A DNA stretch of 64,000 nt. Source: Ziziphus jujuba. Taxonomy: Eukaryota; Streptophyta; Magnoliopsida; Rosales; Rhamnaceae. The notes beneath the pieces were generated by a model, which worked only from the letters and a program-made list of their open reading frames with translations, was not told the origin of the DNA and did no database searches. The first letter of the stretch is position 1. The number at the start of each line of letters is the position of its first letter. Location: the NCBI RefSeq assembly GCF_031755915.1, contig NC_083383.1, positions 18,403,001-18,467,000 on the forward strand. The letters are read 5' to 3'. Positions 1 to 10,605 of the stretch are shown in pieces. The translations under genes were made by a program, and so were the position numbers.

Positions 1-48
1 GAAACTTTAGAGAAAATGACCTAGAAGTAAAATTGAGTTGTTTTGCAG

Positions 49-856
49 GTTGTAATTGAACTACCATATGTTTTCATCCAAACAGTCATCTATGGGGTTA
101 TAGTATACACCATGATTGGATTTGATTGGACAATTAGCAAGTTCTTTTGGTATATTTTCTTCATGTACTTTACCTTCTTATACTTCACATTCTATGGGAT
201 GATGACTGTGGGTTTTACACCTAACCATCACATTGCTGCCATAGTCTCTTCATCCTTCTTTGCAATATGGAACCTTTTCTCAGGCTTCATCATTCCAAGA
301 ACAGTAAGTTCTCCAGTGATATATATTACAAACATGCTCATTTATTTTATTGAAAATGCTATTTGTCACCATTATTTGTACAATACTTATGATACGGTTG
401 CATACATGGTGATGGGTACTATATAACAAGGTTTAAAGAATTTTAAGTAAAATGTCATTTTATAGTAGCCATCACACAAACAATCATGTCATCAAGGATT
501 AACATCATTAGTGATGAATAGCAATTCTCTTACTTATTTTGTTTTTGTTGATATCATATTGTACTAAGTGGCTAATAATATATGATCTTTGACAGAGAAT
601 GCCCATATGGTGGAGATGGTACTACTGGGTTTGCCCTATCTCTTGGAGCTTGTATGGATTGGTTGCTTCTCAGTTTGGAGACATAAAAGATACACTTGAA
701 TCAAGTGATGAATCGGTGGAAGAATTTGTCAAGAGCTATTTTGGATATAAAAGTGATTTTTTGAGTGTTGTTGCAATTGTTCATGTAGGTATGTCACTGA
801 TTTTTGGCTTCATATTTGGCTTCTCTATCAAGACATTTAATTTTCAGAAGAGATGA
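49..856 (+). CDS. 3' end of a full-size ABCG (PDR) transporter, last two exons
   Basis: Two exons are visible: 49-303 (255 bp, phase 0 at both ends) and 596-856, with stop TGA at 854-856. The 303/304 donor is GTAAGT; the acceptors are TTTTGCAG and TTTGACAG. The translation is the C-terminal membrane domain of a pleiotropic-drug-resistance ABC exporter. Family landmarks are [21 protein letters not shown] and [11 protein letters not shown], and it ends in the usual F-N-F-Q-K-R. About 4-5 membrane helices are present. Both nucleotide-binding domains lie upstream of the window. The first exon has the same length and phase as exon 23 of the complete paralogue at 45022-52434, and the proteins align along their length, so the two are tandem duplicates on one strand. 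Family role: ATP-driven export of terpenoids, phenolics or hormones at the plasma membrane. The substrate cannot be told from this fragment. No lesion is seen. Confidence 0.93.
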
Positions 857-2150
857 AATAATATATTAGCTGTAAAATTGTAAATATACATTATAGTGGA
901 ATCCATTTGGAATTCCCATATTATAGTTATATGCATAGATCATGCTGGATTACTTACCTTTTTTTTTTGGAAATTCAGATTAAAATACAAATTTTCTGAT
1001 ATAATTAGAATTATTATTGTTACTTTTTGCTTTAGGAGGTCTTCAATATAACTTTTGTATAATTATATACTTTTCTTATGCACTACCTTGTTGTCAAAAC
1101 TCTAGATATTTGTCGTGAGACTACTATTATTATTGATAATATATATATATATATATATATATATAAACAAATATAAGAAGAAATTAGACTAAATAATACT
1201 CCTTCAAGGACAAATTGAACTCTTAAGACTTGGTATCCAAAATTGGGCGTTTTCACCATAACGCCAACTTTTTATATTAAACATTTTATTGGGTCCTATT
1301 AACACTTATTATGCAAAATGAACTCCTATTTAGTAATAAGCTATACAAACGCAATCCAATTTTACCCGTATTAAACTAATTGGCCCAAAAAAGGGAAAGT
1401 TATCAAACAATGTCCAAGATTTAGAAGTTATATGTTAATGGAAAGTTTCTAGAATGGATAATAAGATGGTAAACTCACCTTGGTCCAAAAGTATTGTTGA
1501 TGGTTGGAAAACACATTAAAAATTTTGACCAAACTTATCATTAATGGATCCCTCAATTTGTGAGGAATATTCACAAAAGAAGCATGAAAATGATTTAGAG
1601 GGTCCAAAAATGGGGGAGAGGTATAGAGATTGGCTTGGGTTGATCAAAAAATGATGAGATGGCTGAAGAAAAATATATTGCCATTGTCAAAAGGTCGTGG
1701 ATCGTCTAGTGGCCAACGAGCGGATAATTGGGTGCCAAGGTCATCAAGAAGTGGGCTTGCCAAAGGTTAAGTGCATGTGGCTTTCAGATGACCGAACACT
1801 AATGAAAATTGATGAAACTCAGTTGGCCTAGAAAATGGGTTGTAGGTCAAGTCAAATGGGTCACGGGTTTGGGAGGATTTTCAAAACTTTTTAGGTATTT
1901 TTCAAATTGTTTGATGAAGATAAATTTCTTAAGGTATATGTGAACTTTGGATCCACGACAAGACAAAAGTTTGGATGGGTTTAGACATAGATAAGAAATA
2001 CTAATAATCAAAATTTTTTAGAACCATAACTTTTTAACCACAATTTTTAGAAGTAGTTGTGCTGTTAGTCTACAAACTCGTATTGATGAGCTTTACGTTA
2101 TGGTGCACCAGTTATATCAACATTCATTACATAAAAAAGGTCAAGTCAGG
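857..2150. other. AT-rich 3' flank and intergenic DNA, no gene recognised
   Basis: This follows the PDR stop codon. It holds a pure (AT)n run at 1139-1165 and an imperfect palindrome near 1245-1265 (GGGCGTTTTCACCATAACGCC). Short open frames here have no recognisable similarity. The polyadenylation region of the upstream gene should lie within the first few hundred bases. No transposon ends were seen. Confidence 0.6.
1139..1165. repeat. (AT)n microsatellite
   Basis: An uninterrupted AT dinucleotide run of about 27 bases, about 280 bp downstream of the PDR stop codon. Confidence 0.9.
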
Positions 2151-3493
2151 GACCATATATGGTCAACTTTGGTTAAAAATTAAAAGTAAGTGTTTTTCCC
2201 AAACTAGTTGTTATAAATTCCCTCTTGAATTATCAATAAAGGTTTCTAATTTCCTTAACTCCCTCTCTCAAGGTAAAAAATATATATGGAGAATTTACTC
2301 AAATTAGAATCTCTTCCTAATTCTACCAATTAACCATTCAAACAATTTCCCTTCTAATTACCCAAGCCAAATTGCTTTTCTTAAACTCAATTAAAGCTAG
2401 ATTAAGATTGCCCAAGACCTAAAAAGGCTGCCTTAAGCTCAAATTAGTTATTGGATTATGTTTTCCTAACTTTTATTTTACTAAATTAGGCTTACCTAAT
2501 CACTAATTGTTCAATCTAGACAACACCCAACCAAATTCTCTTTTTAATTAGGTTTGATATTCAATTAATCTGAGGAAACACAAATAATTGGAAAGAAATT
2601 AAACCATAAATAAACCAAATTAATTCATTAAAATAAAGATCCAAGCTACATCAAGGTCCTAAGTTATAGATTTAGCCTCTCATAGAAACAAAATAACCAA
2701 AAAATTTAGAGTAGGGATAGAGAAAAAGAGAAATCTCAATGGGTGAATGCTCATCCAAGCAAACTAAAAGCCTTTGGCTCTTTAAGAACTCCAAATCCCT
2801 AGAGTTTCTCTCTTTGGAAATACCTTTCCCACTCTAAATTGTGGTGTAAATACTAATGGATAAGAAATTCTTTTTCAATGTTTAGCCTATTTAGGAAAAT
2901 ATTTATTCACACTCTCAAGAGCATTTTAAACCTTTACCCTATAAAGCTTAATCTCCAGTCTTTGATCTCCTCACAAGGCTATCTAAAAAAAGAGCACATG
3001 TGAATCACATGCCTAATTAAAGATGTAACCTTGTATTCTAAGAATCTGTACTTAGCCAAAATTAAGCTATGCACAAGGGGAATTTTGGTCATTTGTGTGT
3101 GTACTTCAAGAATTGAAGTGGTCACACCACCTTCTCTTCATGGTGTGATTGGCATTGGCATGTGCACTTCCCAGGTGAAGTGTACAAACAACTTTGCCGT
3201 CTTCTATCTCTTTAGAGACCAAAAATGATGTGTGCACTTCCTTGGACGAAGTGTGCACGCCCAAAAATCACTCTATAGGGTTTTAGCTTCAATTTTTTGC
3301 TTAGCTCTCAAGAAATAATTCATTTATGCTCTAAAATTCAACCTTTAGTAATTAATTTTCAAAAATGTCAATTGAAACTTTCATATAAAAAAAAAGAGAA
3401 CACAACATATAAAAAATAATCAAAAGCTTGATAAATTAAAATAATAATTTATCTTAGAAAGGCTAGATCAGTCAGTAAAATGCTTTTTAATCA
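2150..3493 (-). repeat. Athila/Tat-type LTR, inverted copy (3' LTR side)
   Basis: This is recognised by homology, on the opposite strand, to the LTR at 6456-7929 and to those at 29805-31260 and 38930-39685. Shared blocks include a box around 2500-2640 (rc of about 7150-7260), a box near 2770-2850 and the U3 end near 3290-3480. The U3 terminus is set at 3493 because the next bases, read on the minus strand, form a purine-tract motif followed by TGA. The inner (U5) edge near 2150 is poorly defined. Short open frames inside it (such as 2059-2307 and 3031-3228) are not genes. Confidence 0.6.
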
Positions 3494-6455
3494 TATCCCC
3501 AAACTTAAATATTTGTTTGCCTTCAAGCAAAATAACACATATTTAAACAAAAGCAATTGAACATCTAAAGTAAACAAATTTAAACACAACTTAAAAACAT
3601 GAAAACAACTTTAAAAAAACTTAAAATTTAAAAATAAGTGGTAGCAATATGATGATAGTGGACTCAAAAATTCAATCAGTAATGTTAAGTAATGACTTTG
3701 AAGTATAAATGCAACATAACGCCCCATTTTCCATTCTACAAGCTATTTTTCTTAAAGCATTTGTGTAAAAATCAAGTCAAAGCATTTAATATCACACTAC
3801 TAGATTGATTCACACTAGTAAGGCCTTAAACTCTCCACTAGTGTAGCATGAATTACAAAACTCGGGATTAATAGGTCTTTTTCAGCTTGTAATAAAAAAG
3901 ATAGAGGGGAAAGGCTCAAAGAAAGAAGAGAGAGGTAAATAAGAATCATAAAAGATCAATGACAATGTGCTCAAGTAACAAGTACTTCCTTAAGAAGACA
4001 TATCACTCAAAACAAAATAAGCCTCTAAACATTTATTTATTCCTCTTCCTTGCTTAAAACCTATCCAACTAATTTCAAATCTCTCCACCATTTAAAAGAA
4101 ACCACTTATCAAGACTCATTGAAGCTTAGGGCTCTACCTTTTTATGACAAAACACTACACCATATAATGTGTGCTTGTACTGTTTTAAAACTTATTAGAG
4201 AATTTAATTCGTTTCAAAGTACAATATTTTTAGAAATGTGCACCCACAAACTTATTGCTTTTTTTTTTGTTTTACATTTTCCTTTTTATTTTTTTTACCT
4301 TTTACATACAAAATAAAACAGGACAAACTCAAAGCAAACACTTTTGATTTTCTTATTCTTTTCCATGTGATTTAGGATATGATTTTGGAATACTATAAGC
4401 AACATGTAAGTATGAATATTATCTATTGCTAATCTCAAAATTTTGAACATTATGTTCAATTAAGCCCATAAATCTCATATGAACACAAAATAGAACTAAA
4501 ATCTCTCAAGAGACTACCATCACTCCCCCTAACTTATCTCAGGTTTTATCCCTCCTCATATGTGACAACCACATTTTCATATGAACTAAATAACAAGCTT
4601 TCTTAAAAACATGTCAAAGTAGGATAAAAATATTCATGAAGGAGCTCATAAAGGTAAGTAAATGAGGTTCAAAGAAAGAGCAAGCTCTACATCCTAACAA
4701 GCTCAAAATATGTACAAGCATTATATAATGACATAGGTAGGTCTTATGAAAGGCTCAAACGTAAACAATAATGGACTAAATCATTTCCCAAGTAAAGCAC
4801 TCATCTAGGATTTCACGTCAAGCAAAGATCATACAAGTTCTAGAACTATGCAAAATAATGTATCATTAACTAATGCAATTTTTCCCTAAAAAACAATCCA
4901 AGTCGTGCTAGACTTGTTACTTTGCTCATAATATGATTAAAGATAACTAGAGAATGTAATTAATGTGAATAAATTAATATATAAACAGTTCATTATTACC
5001 TAAACTAACAACATCCTTCAATCTCATCTTCGACCAACCATATAACGTACAAAAACCCAAAACAAACTAAAAACATTACCATACCAAAAATAATTTTGGA
5101 TTTTCAAAAACAAAAACTAAAAAACTAAAAGCTTTTCTCTTTAGGGTTTTCAAAAGATAGAAAAAACAAAAATTAAAAACTAAAATGAAATTATTTTTCT
5201 TGATTTTCTTAATTTTTTTATTATTGTTTTTTGCTTTTTTTTAACATTATTCAAAATTAAAAAAATAAGCAAATAGTTTTTTGGATTTTCAAGTTTTCAA
5301 AATCTTAAAAATTTCAACAAAGAAAACTCAAAATTGGAGGAATTTGAAACCAAAAAATAGCAAAAAAGAAAAAAACAATCGATCAAATTGAAACTTTTCT
5401 AGTTCAACTAAATGGAACAACCTTCCAAAACCCCACAACATCATAATCATCTAAGTCGACAACCATCATAATCATTCATCAAAGCCAAATCTATCTAAAT
5501 GCAAAGGATTAGACAAAGAGCCAAACAAAATCATCAAAGAAAACGTCAAAGGTAATAAAATAATGAGGATAAACATTACAAAACAAAATCCAACAAAGCA
5601 AATCCTCCCCCCATACTTAAATCGAACATTATCTCCAATGTGCTAAATGATACCAAAAATTAAAAGAAATAGGAAAGGTTATTTAAGGGTAAGATGTTCG
5701 TCACCCCTATTGGGTATCCTTCTTACCATCCTCATCATAATAGTGGATTTCTTCCATCCCAGTATCATTATCATTAATATTTTTCCTCGATCATTGCTAT
5801 AATTTTCGTACTCACTTCTTTAGATAAATGGGGAAGGATGAAGCAAACTTTTTAGATAAGGAGGAATTGAGTTCCTTGAGCGCCGATCTTTAGAGATACT
5901 CTCCACTTGGTCATAAAGAGCATTTAGAAATTTTGCTTCATTAATAGACTTCTCTAAGAACCACTATTATATGTCCATCATTTCACTTTACATTCCCATG
6001 AGCTTATGAACTTGCTGTATCACCATTTGTTTCATGTTCATCATTGAAAAAGAATTACTTTGACTATGTGAAGAGACAAATACTTAAAGTTGACTGGGAA
6101 ACAACTCAGTATTTAAATTTCCTATTTAGCCTTTCGAGCCTCCATTTGTGTCGCTTGCTTAGATGTAAACCCTTTTCCATAATCTCTTGGAAATCTTTGT
6201 TGGCCACAAAGATCTCAAGGAGGAGGAACACTCAAATCTAGATCAATAAAGTCCATACTGAACGATTAATGTTGGCCTTCCATACGCGTGATAATCAGTA
6301 ATGGTTTGACCATTCACCATCATCCTTTTCACAATGGGATTTTTGATAGAATCAACTTTCAATCCTACTTTAAGATAACCCAGTAACTAAAGATGGATGC
6401 CTGAGACTCTTTGCCTTTGTCTTGGCAACATGAGGAAGAACTGAATCTCTAACCA
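3494..6455 (-). mobile_element. 3' internal remnant of a minus-strand Athila/Tat-type gypsy element
   Basis: Immediately after the inverted LTR, the minus strand reads AAGTTTGGGGATA at 3494-3506. This fits a polypurine tract, with the rc of TTTGCCTTCAAGCAAA beside it. A second family-typical motif lies at 5603-5645: on the minus strand it reads CACATTGGAGATAATGTTC followed by a G-rich run. Such pairs occur near the 3' end of Athila-like elements. The coding region itself is too decayed to name; the longest frames are under 90 codons and unconvincing. The stretch ends where a plus-strand LTR begins at about 6456. The assignment rests on motifs I recognise and was not tested by alignment. Confidence 0.45.
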
Positions 6456-7929
6456 TGGTGAATAGTGGGCATTTTGCTCATTAATCTAACCTATCTGAGT
6501 TTAATCATTTATTTGATTTCTCAATCTTTTGGTTGTTTCTAACATGCTTTGTTCTCTTTTTGTAGAAAAAGATTCAATATAGCTTTAAAAAAAAATATTT
6601 GATGAAAGTTGAAGTTTTAGAGGGTTAAAAAGGTGATTTCTTGAGAGCTAAGGTAGAAAATATAAAGATAAACCCCTTTGGCATGGCGTCTTAGTGTGTG
6701 CACTTACTCCATGGAGGTGAGGACGTCTCTTTACATGCCCACCCTTTACCATGTAGTGTGCTTGCTATGCTTTGCCAATGAAGGAAAAGAAGATGGTGTA
6801 CCCACCCTAATTATTGAGCACACATGCTAACTCTCTTCATCCCGCATGTGAAAACCCTTTTGTAGTGCCTATTTGTCTTGTTAGAAGCTCAATGTTTGGT
6901 TATTAATGAGGCATATGACTCCCATGTGCCTGTTTTTTGGATATAGCCTTGTGATGAAGATTGAAAGGTTGAGATCAAGCTATCTCAGATATAAAGTAAG
7001 ATGAAGCTCTTGTGAAGTGACCATAAATATTTTTCAAAAGAGGAAAAGCTATGAAGAGGGATCTAGAAGAGAATTGACTAAAAAAAAAAATCAAAATTTA
7101 GAGTGAGAAAAGTATTCTTAGAGAGAGAAGCTCTATAGTTTAGAGTTCTTATGATGGATTAATTTGGTTTATTAATGATATAATTTCTATCCAATTATTT
7201 GTATTTCCTTGGATTAATTGAAGACCATATCTAATGAGATTGAAAATTTGGGGTGGTATTGTCTAAATAAAAGAATTAGTGCTCAGGTAAGCTTAATTTG
7301 GTAGATGAAAGTAGGAAATACAATTTAAAAGTTATTGTGAGCGTAAAAAAACCTATTAGGCTTTTAGCAACCTTAATTCTATCTCTAATTGTGTTTCTAA
7401 GAACTAATTTGGCTTGGGTAATTGGATGAGGAATTAATTACATGATAAATTGATAGAATTAGAAAGAAATTCTAATTTAAGTAAATTTTCCATATATTTT
7501 GCTTGCTTTGAGAAAAATAGTGAATGAATTTAGAAACCATGTGTTGATAATTGGGTAAAGAATTGGTCATGGATATCCAAATTATGAAGTCATTTTTTTG
7601 GTCCAAGTGAAATCATGGTCCTAGAGCTTTTATTCATGTAAGTCAATTACAATTTGTCGCGTGTTGGTTTTATTTTGCATTATTTATTATTGTTAATTTA
7701 GTTTTTAGTTTGTTTTGAATTTTTTTGTTGTTGATTTCTTAGATAAAGTTAATTAATGAAAATCTCTTGATTTGGTTGAATTGAAAACTATTTCTAGCCC
7801 AACTACTTCTTGTGGGAATGGTCTCTTACACATTTTCTTTATTAGTTGAATGATTCGTGCACTTGCATGAGTAAAAGCAGTCAATATTTTTGCTTAAAAG
7901 GTTGGGAATTTGAGTTATGGTGATCATCA
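6456..7929 (+). repeat. Athila/Tat-type 5' LTR
   Basis: This long terminal repeat starts TGGTGAAT and ends GATCATCA, about 1.47 kb. It is followed ten bases later by a tRNA-Asp-like primer-binding site and then a gag remnant, which fixes its orientation and 3' end. The 5' end was placed by comparison with the inverted copy at 2150-3493 and is uncertain by tens of bases. The U5 side carries the CTTGTGGGAATGGTCTC block that recurs near 38630 in another LTR-like segment. Confidence 0.65.
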
Positions 7930-7939
7930 ATTAAGTTTT

Positions 7940-7962
7940 TGGCATTGTTACCAGGGATTGGA
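7940..7962 (+). other. Degraded primer-binding site, tRNA-Asp type
   Basis: TTGGCATTGTTACCAGGGAT and the next bases match the complement of the 3' end of plant tRNA-Asp (TGGCGCCGTTGCCGGGGAT...). As I recall that sequence, the visible differences are all transitions, mostly C to T and G to A. This primer is typical of the Athila and Tat lineages of Ty3/gypsy. It sits directly 3' of the LTR and 5' of gag. Confidence 0.7.
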
Positions 7963-8109
7963 TTCTTTTTTTAGTTTTCAAAATTTTGTTTTAGCCAATA
8001 TTAAAGCTCAACTAGTTAATTTTAATTTAGGATCATTTTTATTCTTATTTATCTTTAAATTTGGCATTTGTGTTTATTTTAGTGTCTTTAATTGTTTGTC
8101 TAGTTTTTG

Positions 8110-8710
8110 TTTTTGGTTTTGTAGGTCAATGTGAAGGAGCCAAAATTCAAACATTGTACCTTATAATGCAGAGCATGAACATGCTTTACATAAACTTAGA
8201 AAATTAAGAAGAATTCAAGAATAAGAAACTATAGTGGAGACAACAACAACGAAGCTCCACCACAACTTTGTTCAATTTGAAATAACTTGAAGCACCTTTT
8301 GAGAATTTGTAAGCAACATATCAATGTGAACAATTTTGAGTTGAAACTTGGTTTGACTGCAATGGAACAACAAAACCAATTTTGTAGCTTTGTTAGTGAG
8401 GATCCATACACTCATCTTGCTATATTTTAACAAGTTACAAATATGATCAAGATGAATGGTGTTAGAGATAATACAATTTGGTTGAGATTGTTTTCTTTTT
8501 CCTGTTATGAATAAAACTCTTAATTGGTTACATATTCTACTACCGGTTTTATACTACGTCGAAAGACATGATTGAAAAATTCTTGAACAATTGTTTTCCA
8601 CCTTCCACATCTTCATAATTAAGGAGTGAAATTAGCTATGAGAGATAGGAAAGTTTCAAAAATTTGTTAAAGAGATGTCCACATGGCCACTCCATAAAAA
8701 ACTACTACCT
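8110..8710 (+). pseudogene. gag remnant of an Athila-type gypsy element
   Basis: In shifting frames, family-typical blocks can be read. One is an EHEHALHKLRKLRRIQE-like block near 8165-8220. Another reads EDPYTHLAIF then, after a stop, NMIKMNGVRDNTIWLRLF near 8398-8500. The others are DMIEKFLNNCFPPSTSS near 8560-8620 and a FKNLLKRCPHG-like block near 8655-8690. These follow the order of a gag capsid domain. Several stops and frame changes break it, so no protein is made. Coding similarity fades after about 8710. Confidence 0.7.
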
Positions 8711-9917
8711 AAAAAATTGTAAACAAAAAAAAAAAAAAAAAAGAATGAGGTAGGTAATGAAAATGTTTTGACTTTCTTATAAGACAAGTAACACTTATCT
8801 GGTGGCCATGAACTTGCTGGTTTCCAAGTGAAACTCGATGCTACTTTAACTAAAAGGCTGGCATCCATCATTAAAAGTGGTATCTTTGCTTGTGCCTATC
8901 AAAGAAAGTGATCCATTAGTTAAATCGACCCATTAACAACTATAACCGATGCAAGGTTGAGCACTCTTTTCGATCTAAAATAATTTTTTTCTTTTTTTTT
9001 TGGTGGATGCACTCTTACCCTAAGTGGCTGAAACCGTGATATAGAAAAATTTAAATTTGTGAAATGAATGGCATTCTAGATGCTCTCATTCAAACAAGGA
9101 CCTATTATACTGTACTAACAGTAAAGTCAGTGGAAGTAAACAACTTCCTTCTAGTGTTCTCCTTGTGGGTGAACTACCAATAACAATTAAAGCTCCTCTT
9201 GCCTGGTTCTGTTTTCCTTAAAAGTGAAAGAAATAACTTAGTAACTAATCTAAAAGCCTCTACCTATACTTCTACTTCTACTTAGCATCCTAATGAAGTA
9301 CCCCTACTTTCTTTAAGAGGCTAGTACACAAGCTACTAAAGCTATTAAGCTAGTATACACGCATTTGTTTGATTAGTTTAAAAGAAATACCTATTAGTTT
9401 CTAGTCCAAAACTATGTAACTCATCTGAAAAGTCAATTTTCTATATTAGAACATGAACTATGAGAATAAGGATATGCAGCTTAACTACCTAGAATAGATC
9501 CATGACTGTTAAACAAGAAGAATGCTTTACAAAGTAAGATGGTAATTGTCTTTACCTACCTCAAGTGTCTTAGCTTAAACATGCCTACAATCCTTACACC
9601 TTTTGATGGGACAATTAATCAGAACAAATATAACTTGAATCCTTTATCTTTAAGATTACCTTAAGGACTCCACAAAGTCATTTAACAACTAATAGACAAA
9701 AGTTGTGATAACCCTCACATAAAAGCTAAAAAAGAAAGCTTTCATTAAGATAATTTGCCCATACAATGGAAAAGGAAGAGCAATCAATGCTATGGCTACT
9801 TTAGGATAATTTCATCTTTGGGACACCTACTGTGACAACAATTACTACACATCCTACATTAGAAATTGCTATCGATAAAACAAACCTTTATCAAGCATAA
9901 CATCATGACCTTGTTGA
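8711..9917. other. Unassigned AT-rich DNA
   Basis: No gene or transposon domain is recognised. An A-rich run lies near 8725-8742. This may be further degraded interior of the Athila-type element upstream. The bases just before 9918 faintly resemble the pol end that precedes the LTR in the other gypsy family of this window. Confidence 0.4.
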
Positions 9918-10605
9918 TGAGAATCCATACATACCCATACAACCGACTACCTGCTGGGGTGCTGATCCTATACAAATGAAGATGATGCCAATCACGAGGA
10001 CACAAGCTAAGAGATTCAAATACAACTTGGTTAGCTTCATACAAGGTGTGATTCAAGTTCAAGAGGGCATGACAACACCTGAAGATCCAAAGCTTATGGG
10101 CTCAAGCTAAGAGATTCAAATATAACCTGGTTAGTTTCATACAAGGTGTGATTCAAGTTCAAGAGGGCATGACAATACCCAAAGGTCCAAAGTCCATCTT
10201 GTGCATCTAAGTTAGAAGGTGAAAATAGACCCGACAAGCTATTTTGGTGCTTCTATGGACTTTGGGCAGCAAGGAATGTGTTCAACACTTTATGAACTCA
10301 ATTGATATCACTAAGAATCCATGGAATAATATCAAGGTAGAAGTAAAAGCATCCAAATTCAGTTTGTGCGCATAAGCTTTCTTTTTGGCAGAAAATTCTC
10401 ATTTTGGTGCTGGCTTTGACTTCTTCTATTGATCAAGCAAGTTTGACTTATTCCAATCAAGGGGAAACGTATGGGAATCAATATTAATCCTATTTTGCAT
10501 CCTACATGTCATATTAAAGCTGGTTTGGAGCTTAAACTGGCTGGTGATTGGATAAAGACTGCTTAGTTGGCAAAATAGTCAACTAGTTTTCTAATTTGAA
10601 CATTT
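9918..10605 (+). repeat. Truncated LTR of the tRNA-Met gypsy family, with internal duplication
   Basis: It begins TGAGAATCC, like the LTR start of the element at 54847-61851. Read on the + strand it encodes the same module found at the start of every LTR of this family (a PTTxWGADPIQMK box, then a TRTQAKRFK-like box). About 690 bp are present. The similarity stops after TTTTCTAATTTG near 10600, so the last third of the LTR is missing. A 100-bp tandem duplication (10003-10102 and 10103-10195) lies in the coding-like module. No target duplication was found. Confidence 0.7.
10003..10195 (+). repeat. Tandem duplication, period 100 bp
   Basis: CAAGCTAAGAGATTCAAATA at 10003 recurs at 10103 and the similarity continues for over 90 bases with a few substitutions. 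No other LTR of this family in the window has the duplication. Confidence 0.9.
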
